A program made the translations under genes and the position numbers. Of a stretch of DNA of 5,912 bases, positions 1 to 5,912 are shown in pieces. The notes beneath the pieces are model-generated. The model saw only the letters and a program-made list of their open reading frames with translations. It made no database searches and was not told where the DNA came from. The stretch is from NCBI GenBank assembly GCA_024640835.1, contig JAHEEH010000118.1, positions 1 to 5,912 on the forward strand, written 5' to 3'. Position 1 is the stretch's first letter, and each line of letters begins with the position of its first letter. This DNA comes from Bacteroidota bacterium (GTDB taxonomy: Bacteria > Bacteroidota > Rhodothermia > Rhodothermales > UBA10348).

Positions 1-1064
1 CCCGTGCGCTTGCCGTTGCGCGTCTGCAGGATGAAGAGCTTGCCCTCCTGGACCGTGAACTCTATGTCCTGCATGTTCTTGTAGTGCTTCTCGAGCGAAG
101 CCGTCGCCTCCCGCAGCTGGCGGTAGGCCTGCGGGAAATGCTGGGACATCTCGTCGATGTGCTCCGGCGTACGGATACCGGCCACGACGTCCTCACCCTG
201 GGCGTTCACCAGGAACTCCCCGTACAGCTCCGGTTCGCCCGTGGACGGGTTGCGCGTGAAGCATACACCCGTACCCGAGCCAGGTCCCATGTTGCCGAAC
301 ACCATCGCCTGGACGTTCACCGCCGTTCCGATCAGGCCGCGAACCCTGTTGATCTGGCGGTACTTGACCGCACGATCGCTGTCCCAGGAGCCGAACACGG
401 CATTGATCGAGAGCCGCAGCTGCTCCATCGGGTCCTCCGGGAACATGAAGCCGGTGTGCCTGCGGTAGATCGCCTTGTACCGGTTGACCAGCTCGTGCAG
501 GTCGTCGGCCGTCAGGTCGACGTCGTTCTCCACGCCGCGCTCCTCCTTGAGGCCGTGTATGGCCTGCTCGAAGTGCTCGTGGTCGACGCCCATGACCACG
601 TCGCCGAACATGTCGATGAAGCGCCGATACACGTCGTTGGCGAAGCGCGGATTGCCGGTCTTCCGGATCAGCCCCTCCAGCACGGTATCGTTCAGACCCA
701 GGTTGAGCACGGTATCCATCATGCCCGGCATGGACGCGGCCGCACCGGAGCGCACCGAGACCAGCAGAGGATTCTCCGGATCGCCGAAGCGCGCCCCCAT
801 GGCCTGCTCCACGAAGCGGACCCCCTTCTCGACCTCCTTATCCAGGCCCTCCGGCCACACGTGCCCCCGGGAGCTGTAGTAGGCGCAGCACTCGGTGCTG
901 ATGGTGAAGCCTGGAGGCACCGGAAGGCCCGTTGCGCTCATTTCGGCCAGGTTGGCTCCCTTGCCGCCGAGGAGCGCCTTCATCGACTTGTCGCCGTCGG
1001 CCTTGCCGTTGCCGAAAACGAAGACCTTCTGACCGAGGGTGACCGAAGTTGCCGTATCCATCAT
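1..1064 (-). CDS. ppdK: Pyruvate, phosphate dikinase, N-terminal part (cut by window edge)
   Basis: Cytosolic enzyme that interconverts pyruvate + ATP + Pi and phosphoenolpyruvate + AMP + PPi. The 354 codons present cover the ATP-grasp nucleotide-binding domain. Visible motifs are [10 protein letters not shown] (residues 33-42; Lys35 corresponds to the ATP-binding Lys22 of the Clostridium symbiosum enzyme), [17 protein letters not shown] (Arg105, equivalent to Arg92), [23 protein letters not shown], and MQDIEF...LQTRNGKRT at the edge (Glu335, Gln347, Arg349). The phosphohistidine swivel domain and the PEP/pyruvate barrel lie outside the window. Translation begins at one of two tandem ATGs (1064 or 1061); an in-frame stop at 1110-1112 with no start codon between rules out a longer protein. 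No Shine-Dalgarno sequence precedes it. It is divergent from topA. The motifs separate it from PEP synthase, so the identification is firm; direction in vivo and regulation cannot be read here. Confidence 0.96.
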   Translation of the reverse strand, partial: MMDTATSVTLGQKVFVFGNGKADGDKSMKALLGGKGANLAEMSATGLPVPPGFTISTECCAYYSSRGHVWPEGLDKEVEKGVRFVEQAMGARFGDPENPLLVSVRSGAAASMPGMMDTVLNLGLNDTVLEGLIRKTGNPRFANDVYRRFIDMFGDVVMGVDHEHFEQAIHGLKEERGVENDVDLTADDLHELVNRYKAIYRRHTGFMFPEDPMEQLRLSINAVFGSWDSDRAVKYRQINRVRGLIGTAVNVQAMVFGNMGPGSGTGVCFTRNPSTGEPELYGEFLVNAQGEDVVAGIRTPEHIDEMSQHFPQAYRQLREATASLEKHYKNMQDIEFTVQEGKLFILQTRNGKRT

Positions 1065-1116
1065 CGTAGGGAGATTGCTTGAAGGGAGTGCCGCTTCCGA
1101 TGCAGCAAGTCAAAGT

Positions 1117-1133
1117 ACACAAGGGGTTTGTGT
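1117..1133. repeat. Inverted repeat ACACAA-N5-TTGTGT
   Basis: Perfect 6-bp arms (1117-1122 and 1128-1133) flank a GGGGT spacer. On the minus strand it lies about 55-70 nt upstream of the ppdK start. It could be a small operator or a hairpin in a ppdK leader. The short arms mean chance occurrence is plausible. Confidence 0.3.
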
Positions 1134-1167
1134 GCAGAGGGGCGGCCGCGGGGAAGAAATGATTAAA

Positions 1168-1179
1168 GGAAGCGCTTCC
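1168..1179. promoter_or_regulatory. Perfect 12-bp palindrome GGAAGCGCTTCC, possible LacI-type operator
   Basis: The 12 bases read identically on both strands with no spacer. An AAGCGCTT core with a central CG step is the usual shape of LacI/GalR-family operators, including the CcpA-type sites. The palindrome abuts the only AT-rich patch in the region: on the minus strand TTTAAT follows it directly, so a bound repressor would cover the upstream side of a possible ppdK -10. A further half-site GGAAGC (minus strand, 1093-1098) lies nearer ppdK. No regulator gene is in the window, so the binding protein and target gene are inferred. Confidence 0.4.
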
Positions 1180-1214
1180 GCTTACCCTGCCCGACGGCGT
1201 CCTTTGCACGCAAT

Positions 1215-1240
1215 CGTCACGGTCGTGCGGAACGGTGACG
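1215..1240 (+). repeat. Stem-loop upstream of topA (CGTCAC...GTGACG)
   Basis: Perfect 6-bp arms at 1215-1220 and 1235-1240 enclose 14 nt; two further pairs (1222-1223 with 1232-1233) form after one mismatch. One base separates it from the next hairpin (1242-1260). If topA transcription starts upstream, both would fold in its 5' leader. No U-tract follows, so it does not look like a simple intrinsic terminator. Confidence 0.35.
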
Positions 1241-1241
1241 C

Positions 1242-1260
1242 TCCGTCAGCGTCTGACGGA
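1242..1260 (+). repeat. Strong hairpin with 8-bp arms ahead of topA
   Basis: TCCGTCAG (1242-1249) and CTGACGGA (1253-1260) are exact reverse complements separated by CGT. The structure ends 33 nt before the topA ATG. In RNA it would be a compact stem in the leader; in supercoiled DNA it is a short inverted repeat. There is no T-run after it, which argues against an intrinsic terminator. Function is unknown. Confidence 0.45.
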
Positions 1261-1293
1261 CCCGCTGCACGCCGCCCCCTCACCCGAATCCGA

Positions 1294-3858
1294 ATGAACC
1301 GCCTCGTCGTCGTCGAATCGCCCACCAAGGCCCGTACCATCCGGCGCTTCCTTCCGGACGAGTACCGCGTCGAGGCGAGCATGGGGCACGTGCGCGACCT
1401 GCCGGCGTCCGCGTCGCAGATCCCTGCGAAGTACAAGGGGCATGGATGGTCGCGCCTCGGCGTCAACGTGGAGAACGACTTCGAGCCGATCTACGTCATC
1501 CCGCCGGACAAACGGAAGGTGATCAAGGAACTGAAGGATGCGCTCAAGGACGCGGACGAGCTTTACATCGCCACGGACGAGGACCGCGAGGGGGAGTCGA
1601 TCGGCTGGCACCTCCTCGAAGTGCTCGAACCGAAGGTCCCGGTCCGGCGCATGGTCTTCCACGAGATCACCCGGGAAGCCATCCAGGATGCCCTGCAGCA
1701 CACCCGGGAAATGGATCGCGCCCTCATCGACGCGCAGGAGACGCGCCGCATCCTGGACCGGCTGGTCGGGTATTCGCTCTCGCCGCTCCTCTGGAAGAAG
1801 ATCGCCCCGAAACTGTCGGCCGGCCGCGTGCAGAGCGTCGCGGTTCGCCTGATCGTTTCGCGGGAGATCGAGCGCATTCTCTTCGTTCCGGCGTCCTACT
1901 GGGGCCTCGTCGCGAAACTCGCGGTGCATGGAAAGGGCTTCGAGGCCACCCTCACCCACCTGGACGATACCCGGGTGGCGACGGGCCGGGACTTCGACGA
2001 CGCGACCGGGAAGCTGAAGGACGGCGCGGACGTCGTTCCTCTGGACGAGGAGCGCGCCACCGCGCTCGCGGAGGCCCTTCCCTCTTCCCGATGGACCGTG
2101 ACCTCCGTCGAGTCCAAGGACCAGCGCCGCTCCCCCTACGCCCCGTTCATCACGTCCACGCTGCAGCAGGAGGCCAGCCGAAAGCTCCGCCTTTCGGCGC
2201 GGGATACCATGTCGGTCGCGCAGCGGCTGTATGAACAGGGGTTCATCACCTACATGAGGACCGACTCTACCACCCTGTCCGGCGAGGCCATGCGCGCCAG
2301 CCGACAGGCGGTCGTGGACCGGTACGGCGAGGAGTACCTGAGCCCAGGCCCGCGCGAGTTCACGAGCAAGGTGAGGAATGCCCAGGAGGCCCACGAGGCG
2401 ATCCGTCCTGCCGGAACCTCCATGCGGACGGCCGACGAAATCGGGCTGTCGGGCAGGGAACGCGCATTGTACGACCTCATCTGGAAGCGCACCGTCGCCT
2501 CGCAGATGGCCGACGCCCGACTACGCCTGGTTTCGGCAGAAATCGAAGCAAGCGCCGCAGAAACGACGGCCCGTTTCCGGTCTTCCGGGCGAACGATCGA
2601 GTTTCCCGGCTTCTTCCGGGCGTACGTGGAGGGTTCCGACGATCCCGAAGCGGCACTCGAGGACCGGGACCAGCCGCTGCCGGCGCTCGAGACCGGCACG
2701 ACTCCCGCCTGCAGAGGCGTCGAGGCCGGAGGGCACGAGACGCGGCCGCCTGCGCGCCTGACCGATGCTTCGCTCATCCGCATTCTCGAGGGCGAGGGAA
2801 TCGGCCGTCCCAGCACGTACGCGAGCATCATCGACACCATCGTGTCGCGCGGCTACGTGCGCCGCACGGGAGGGCAGCTCATTCCTACCTTCACGGCGTT
2901 TGCCACGAACAACCTGCTGGAGACCCACTTCGAGAGGCTGGTCGATACGGGCTTCACCGCCGGCATGGAACAGGTCCTCGACGACATCGCGTCGGGAAGC
3001 GTGGAAGCGGTGCCCTATCTGCGGCAGTTCTTCCGTGGTTCGGACGGACTGGAACGTCGTGTCGAGGCGGGACTCGACGACATCGACGCCCGCAAGGTTT
3101 CGGAGATCAGGTTTGACAAGTGGGACCCGTTCCTGGTCCGCGTCGGGAGGTACGGGCCGTACGTGGAGGCACCGTCGGACGGAGACCGCCAGGTCGCCTC
3201 CCTCCCGGACGACCTTGCCCCCGGCGACGTCACGCGGGCACGCCTCGAAGAACTCGTCTCCGGAGCGAAGGAGTCGGACCGCGTGCTGGGCATCCATCCC
3301 GACACCGAGATGCCCGTCCTCCTCTGCAGGGGACCGTACGGGCATTACGTGCAGCTGGGGGACGACGACCGACCCGCGAAGCCGAAGCGCGTTTCCATTC
3401 CGCGGGAACTGGCCCCGGAAGGCGTGGACCTGGAGATCGCCGTGCGGCTTCTCTCGCTGCCCCGCGTGCTGGGCCCGCATCCCGAGAGTGGTCAGGACAT
3501 CCTGGCAAACGTGGGCCGGTACGGACCGTACGTTCAGCACGGATCCACCTTCGCGTCGCTGTCCAAGGACGACGACGTGCTGGAGGTGGGGCTTGACAGG
3601 GCACTTGAGCTCCTGTCTCGCAAGGAACTGCGCAACAAGCCCTTGCGCACGATTGGCAAGCACCCTGAGAGCGGGGAGCCGGTCGAGATCTTCGAAGGCC
3701 GCTACGGTCCCTTCGTGAAACACGGCCGCACCAACGCCTCCCTGCCCAAGGGCCTCCCGCCTGAGGACGTCACGATGGAAGCTGCCCTCGAGCTGCTGGC
3801 CGCGCGGGCCAAGCGGGGCCCGGCAAAGAAGGGACGCGGACGGAAGAAGAAGGGGTGA
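1294..3858 (+). CDS. topA: DNA topoisomerase I (type IA), zinc-finger-free form
   Basis: An 854-residue type IA topoisomerase that relaxes negative supercoils by cutting one strand, forming a 5'-phosphotyrosine link and passing the other strand through. The TOPRIM domain starts the protein (VVVESPTKA with Glu8; metal-binding Asp95, Asp97, Glu99 in TDEDREGE). SAGRVQSVAVRL follows, and the catalytic tyrosine is Tyr320 in FITYMRTDS, aligned with Tyr319 of E. coli TopA. The signatures EAHEAIRP and EGIGRPSTYA are intact. From about residue 607 there are four diverged C-terminal repeats (G-R-Y-G-P-Y-V type), then a Lys/Arg-rich end (about 838-854). There are no Cys4 zinc fingers. I chose ATG 1294 because the protein then opens directly at the family's normal MxxLVVVESP; the same frame is open from 1039, but that 85-codon extension matches nothing and overlaps the ppdK start. 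No Shine-Dalgarno is present. Two hairpins precede it, and it converges on rsgA. Confidence 0.97.
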   Translation: MNRLVVVESPTKARTIRRFLPDEYRVEASMGHVRDLPASASQIPAKYKGHGWSRLGVNVENDFEPIYVIPPDKRKVIKELKDALKDADELYIATDEDREGESIGWHLLEVLEPKVPVRRMVFHEITREAIQDALQHTREMDRALIDAQETRRILDRLVGYSLSPLLWKKIAPKLSAGRVQSVAVRLIVSREIERILFVPASYWGLVAKLAVHGKGFEATLTHLDDTRVATGRDFDDATGKLKDGADVVPLDEERATALAEALPSSRWTVTSVESKDQRRSPYAPFITSTLQQEASRKLRLSARDTMSVAQRLYEQGFITYMRTDSTTLSGEAMRASRQAVVDRYGEEYLSPGPREFTSKVRNAQEAHEAIRPAGTSMRTADEIGLSGRERALYDLIWKRTVASQMADARLRLVSAEIEASAAETTARFRSSGRTIEFPGFFRAYVEGSDDPEAALEDRDQPLPALETGTTPACRGVEAGGHETRPPARLTDASLIRILEGEGIGRPSTYASIIDTIVSRGYVRRTGGQLIPTFTAFATNNLLETHFERLVDTGFTAGMEQVLDDIASGSVEAVPYLRQFFRGSDGLERRVEAGLDDIDARKVSEIRFDKWDPFLVRVGRYGPYVEAPSDGDRQVASLPDDLAPGDVTRARLEELVSGAKESDRVLGIHPDTEMPVLLCRGPYGHYVQLGDDDRPAKPKRVSIPRELAPEGVDLEIAVRLLSLPRVLGPHPESGQDILANVGRYGPYVQHGSTFASLSKDDDVLEVGLDRALELLSRKELRNKPLRTIGKHPESGEPVEIFEGRYGPFVKHGRTNASLPKGLPPEDVTMEAALELLAARAKRGPAKKGRGRKKKG
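3112..3810 (+). repeat. Four diverged topoisomerase C-terminal repeats encoded in topA
   Basis: The encoded protein carries four units, recognisable by GRYGPYV at residues 618-624, RGPYGHYV at 679-686, GRYGPYV at 741-747 and GRYGPFV at 802-808. The last two are closest, each starting with HPESG (729 and 790) and continuing to a xxASL segment. The second has lost the usual GRYGP order. Repeats of this kind bind DNA in TopA proteins that lack zinc fingers, such as the actinobacterial enzymes. The DNA has diverged too far for this to be a recent tandem duplication. Confidence 0.75.
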
Positions 3859-3863
3859 CGGAC

Positions 3864-3878
3864 CGGCACTCGCTGCCG
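3864..3878. terminator. Weak stem-loop between convergent topA and rsgA
   Basis: CGGCA (3864-3868) and TGCCG (3874-3878) pair around a 5-nt loop in the 30-nt gap between the two stop codons. A shared terminator is expected here, but the stem is only 5 bp and has no T-run on either strand. Termination could equally be Rho-dependent or occur inside the opposite gene. Confidence 0.25.
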
Positions 3879-3888
3879 TGCGCCCCGT

Positions 3889-4824
3889 TCATCGGCCTAC
3901 GTCCCGGGCCCCCAGCCTCAGCGATCGGAGCATGCCCAGGTAGCTGGCGTATCGTTCCTGGCTGATCGTCCCCTCATCGACCGCTTCGATGACCGCGCAC
4001 TCCGGCTCATGGTCATGGGTGCAGTTCGGAAAGCGACACCCCGAGAGAACGGGCGCCATCTCCGCGAAATAGTGGGACAGGTGAGGTGGATCCAGATCCA
4101 CGAGACCGAATTCCCTGAGCCCCGGCGTGTCGGCCACGTAGCCTCCGCCCTTCAGCGCATGCAGCGAGGCACTGGTGGTCGTGTGGGTGCCCTTTCGGGT
4201 CCGGGAGCTCACTTGACCGGTCCGCAGGTCGAGCGTGCCGTCCACCGCGTTCAGGAGAGTGGACTTACCCACGCCCGACGGACCGGCAACCGCGCTGATG
4301 CGTCCCGTGAGAGCCCCCAGCAGCGTATCCACACCCTCGCCGTTCAGTGCGCTCGTAAGGAGCACCGGATATCCCAGGTCCCGGTAGAGTTCTGCCCAGA
4401 AGCGGATGGGCGGACCGGTCCGATCATCCAGCAGGTCGGCCTTGTTGATGACGATGCCCGCAGGGATCCGATGGACCCCGGCCATCACGAGGAAGCGATC
4501 GACGAACCCGGGATTGAAGCGGGGCAGATCCACCGACTGGATCACCCAGGCCGCATCGATGTTCGCGGCAATCACGTGGGAGACCCCGACGCGTCGGCCC
4601 GCAGCGCGCCGGACGAGTACGGTGGAACGGGTCCCGAGTGACGTGATGACGCCGGTCCCGTCCGGCTGCCGAAGGACGCTCACACGATCTCCGATCACGA
4701 CCGGGTTGGTCGCGTCGCCGCCCTCCAGGCGGAAACGGCCCCGAACCGTGCACGGCACGACGTCACCTCCCGAGGCCACGTCATACCAGCTCCCGGTCGT
4801 CCGGATGACCAGGCCGTCGATCAT
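3889..4824 (-). CDS. rsgA: Ribosome small subunit biogenesis GTPase RsgA
   Basis: A circularly permuted GTPase of 311 residues that binds the 30S subunit late in assembly and couples GTP hydrolysis to release of assembly factors. The N-terminal OB-fold (about 1-65, opening GLVIRTTGSWYDV) is the RNA-binding part. The G motifs come in permuted order: G4 NKAD (127-130), G5 TSAL (157-160), G1 GPSGVGKST (181-189), G3 DTPG (232-235). The C-terminal zinc site is complete: Cys263, Cys268, His270, Cys276 (C-x4-C-x-H-x5-C), followed by a helical tail. I start at ATG 4824, which places the OB-fold at the N-terminus as usual. A TTG at 4890 in the same frame would add 22 residues resembling no known domain. 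Neither start has a Shine-Dalgarno. It is convergent with topA and divergent from feoB. Length and motifs are normal for the family. Confidence 0.96.
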   Translation of the reverse strand: MIDGLVIRTTGSWYDVASGGDVVPCTVRGRFRLEGGDATNPVVIGDRVSVLRQPDGTGVITSLGTRSTVLVRRAAGRRVGVSHVIAANIDAAWVIQSVDLPRFNPGFVDRFLVMAGVHRIPAGIVINKADLLDDRTGPPIRFWAELYRDLGYPVLLTSALNGEGVDTLLGALTGRISAVAGPSGVGKSTLLNAVDGTLDLRTGQVSSRTRKGTHTTTSASLHALKGGGYVADTPGLREFGLVDLDPPHLSHYFAEMAPVLSGCRFPNCTHDHEPECAVIEAVDEGTISQERYASYLGMLRSLRLGARDVGR

Positions 4825-4984
4825 GGTTTCGCTGTCGGAAGCTTCCGGTTCCACCCTCGGTGCGGACGGTGTGAATTGGACCGTAGCCAAGAACGTCGCT
4901 GAACCGGGACCGTTTCACGTTCGTCCGGAGGGGAAACCCCCTGCAGCCGGTCGGGTATTCCTCGCGCCCCCACTCTCCCCGCCC
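4825..4984. promoter_or_regulatory. Divergent rsgA-feoB intergenic region
   Basis: This 160-nt stretch should contain promoters for both flanking genes. I see no clear -35/-10 pair, no Bacteroidota TTTG/TAnnTTTG pair, and no AT-rich 19-bp palindrome of the Fur type that might be expected before an iron transporter. The only evident structure is a tiny inverted repeat, GGGG-AAA-CCCC (4930-4940), inside a purine-rich patch about 50 nt before feoB. The part nearest rsgA (4825-4890) is open in the rsgA frame and would be coding only if TTG 4890 were used. Confidence 0.4.
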
Positions 4985-5912
4985 ATGCCGCTGCAGCCAC
5001 GACCCGAAGCCCCCCCCGAGGGTCCCGTGGTGCTTGTCGGCAACCCCAATGTCGGCAAGTCCGTGCTGTTCGGTGCGCTGACGGGCCGGTACGTAACCGT
5101 GTCCAACTTTCCCGGGACCACCGTGGAAGTGGCCCGGGGCCTGCTGGAGGGTGATCGTGGGCGTTCCCTGGTCGATACGCCCGGCATCCAGAGCCTGTCG
5201 GCGGCCTCGGACGACGAGAGGGTCACGCGCGACATCCTCCGATCCGAGCCTGATCCAACGGTCGTCCTCGTGGTGGACACCAAGAACCTGCTTCGGGGGC
5301 TCATCCTGGCCCTCGAACTGGCGGAAGTCGGACTCCGGTTCGTCGTCGACCTCAACATGGCCGACGAGGCGAGCGCGAGGGGCATCAGCGTGGACGCCGA
5401 GCGGCTGTCCGAACGCCTCGGCGTGCCGGTCGTGTCGACTGTGGCTCTTCGCGGAGAAGGGATCGATCGTCTTCGCGCCGCCCTGGCGCACGCGGCCCCG
5501 TCCACTGCCCGCGCGGTCTACGCCCCGCAACTCGTGGCGGCGGCAGCCCGCGTCGCCTCCCACCTCAGGGACGGCGCCGCGGACCGGTCGGGATTTGCGA
5601 TGATGGCCCTGTGTGACGCCGAGGCCGCGGACACCCTCGGGCTCGAACCGGACGATCGGGCCGCGGTCGCGGGTATCCGGGAGGAGGTCGAGGCGGAGCA
5701 CCCGGGCATGCTGGCGGGACTCATGCACCGGAGCAGACTGGAGTCGGCACGGTCGATCCTGGATGACGTGCTCGCCAGGGAGACGCGATCGGATACGCCC
5801 GCGGAGCGTATGGGCCGGTGGCTCGTGCATCCCGTGATCGGCTGGCCCGTGCTGGCCGCCGTGCTGTACGTGCTGTACCTGGCGGTCGGAGTCCTTGGCG
5901 CCGGTACCCTGG
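4985..5912 (+). CDS. feoB: Ferrous iron transport protein B, N-terminal part (cut by window edge)
   Basis: An inner-membrane Fe(II) transporter with a cytosolic N-terminal GTPase; 309 codons are present and the frame is open to the edge. G motifs: G1 GNPNVGKS (19-26), G2 in VSNFPGTTVE (39-48), G3 DTPG (64-67), G4 NMAD (124-127), and a G5-like STVALRGEG segment. A helical, GDI-like spacer follows (about 170-275), then the first membrane helix (about 287-307, WPVLAAVLYVLYLAVGV). The rest of the channel, including its Gate motifs, is outside. The GKSVLFGALTGRYVTVSNFPGTTVE wording and the ERVTRDIL segment recall the FeoB branch seen in Geobacter-like bacteria rather than E. coli; this is from memory. 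ATG 4985 is the first plausible in-frame start near the G1 motif, without a Shine-Dalgarno. No feoA lies upstream; the neighbour is divergent rsgA. An eight-C run (5010-5017) lies just after the start. Confidence 0.93.
   Translation, partial: MPLQPRPEAPPEGPVVLVGNPNVGKSVLFGALTGRYVTVSNFPGTTVEVARGLLEGDRGRSLVDTPGIQSLSAASDDERVTRDILRSEPDPTVVLVVDTKNLLRGLILALELAEVGLRFVVDLNMADEASARGISVDAERLSERLGVPVVSTVALRGEGIDRLRAALAHAAPSTARAVYAPQLVAAAARVASHLRDGAADRSGFAMMALCDAEAADTLGLEPDDRAAVAGIREEVEAEHPGMLAGLMHRSRLESARSILDDVLARETRSDTPAERMGRWLVHPVIGWPVLAAVLYVLYLAVGVLGAGTL

Larger units (their letters stand above)
1065..1293. promoter_or_regulatory. Divergent ppdK-topA intergenic region
   Basis: This 229-nt stretch separates the divergent starts of ppdK and topA, so it must hold promoters for both unless they are transcribed from further away. 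I find no convincing -35/-10 pair on either strand. The only AT-rich island is about 1156-1170; read on the minus strand it gives TTTAAT (1162-1167), a possible -10 for ppdK that would leave a leader of roughly 90 nt. A TACTTTG on the minus strand (1111-1117) partly resembles the Bacteroidota -7 element TAnnTTTG but has one base too few between TA and TTTG, and no matching upstream TTTG. Four inverted repeats in the region are listed separately. The role follows from gene orientation; the exact elements are uncertain. Confidence 0.5.

Noticed and set aside
84..1082. 332-codon open frame on the plus strand
   Set aside because: It lies opposite ppdK, whose minus-strand product has unmistakable family motifs. 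Long antisense frames are expected in GC-rich coding DNA, and this protein is Arg/His/Val-rich with no recognisable domain.
1039..1293. 85-codon N-terminal extension of topA from ATG 1039
   Set aside because: It would overlap the ppdK start antisense and cover the structured intergenic region. TopA proteins normally begin a few residues before VVVESPTKA, which ATG 1294 provides.
1246..2394. 382-codon open frame on the minus strand
   Set aside because: It is antisense to the conserved TOPRIM and catalytic region of topA and has no domain signature.
2521..3723. 400-codon open frame on the minus strand
   Set aside because: It is antisense to the second half of topA; composition bias rather than gene content explains it.
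4009..4641. 210-codon open frame on the plus strand
   Set aside because: It is antisense to rsgA, whose complete G and zinc motifs are on the minus strand.
4927..4936. Shine-Dalgarno-like GGAGGGGAAA upstream of feoB
   Set aside because: It is about 50 nt from ATG 4985, too far to serve it, and no credible start codon or small gene follows at the right distance.
4941..4998. Direct repeat CTGCAGCC at 4941-4948 and 4991-4998 flanking the feoB start
   Set aside because: Eight bases in GC-rich DNA easily recur by chance, and nothing at the copies suggests an insertion or attachment site.
4781..5830. 349-codon open frame on the minus strand
   Set aside because: It lies opposite feoB and runs into the rsgA start. 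FeoB G motifs on the plus strand show which strand codes.

Overview
The window is GC-rich chromosomal DNA with ordinary housekeeping content: four protein genes, two of them cut by the window edges, and no RNA genes, insertion sequences or CRISPR arrays that I can see. High GC, four start codons that all lack a convincing Shine-Dalgarno sequence, and a zinc-finger-free TopA with C-terminal repeats would fit a high-GC member of the Bacteroidota/Rhodothermota group (Rhodothermales-like). That placement is inference from style rather than a database match, and I hold it with low to moderate confidence.

Layout: (1) positions 1-1064, minus strand, the N-terminal ATP-grasp half of pyruvate phosphate dikinase (ppdK), running off the left edge. 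(2) 1065-1293, a 229-nt divergent intergenic region holding a perfect 12-bp LacI-type palindrome, a short AT-rich island and three further inverted repeats. (3) 1294-3858, plus strand, complete DNA topoisomerase I (topA). (4) a 30-nt convergent gap with a weak stem-loop. (5) 3889-4824, minus strand, complete ribosome-assembly GTPase rsgA. (6) 4825-4984, a 160-nt divergent intergenic region with no clear promoter. (7) 4985-5912, plus strand, the cytosolic GTPase part and first membrane helix of the ferrous iron transporter feoB, running off the right edge.

The genes do not form one operon: ppdK/topA and rsgA/feoB are divergent pairs, and topA/rsgA converge. Their jobs are separate: pyruvate/PEP interconversion, relaxation of negative supercoils, 30S subunit maturation and Fe(II) uptake. 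I did not find an undescribed system. The points most worth a second look are the structured ppdK-topA intergenic region, the zinc-free TopA tail and the consistent lack of Shine-Dalgarno sequences.
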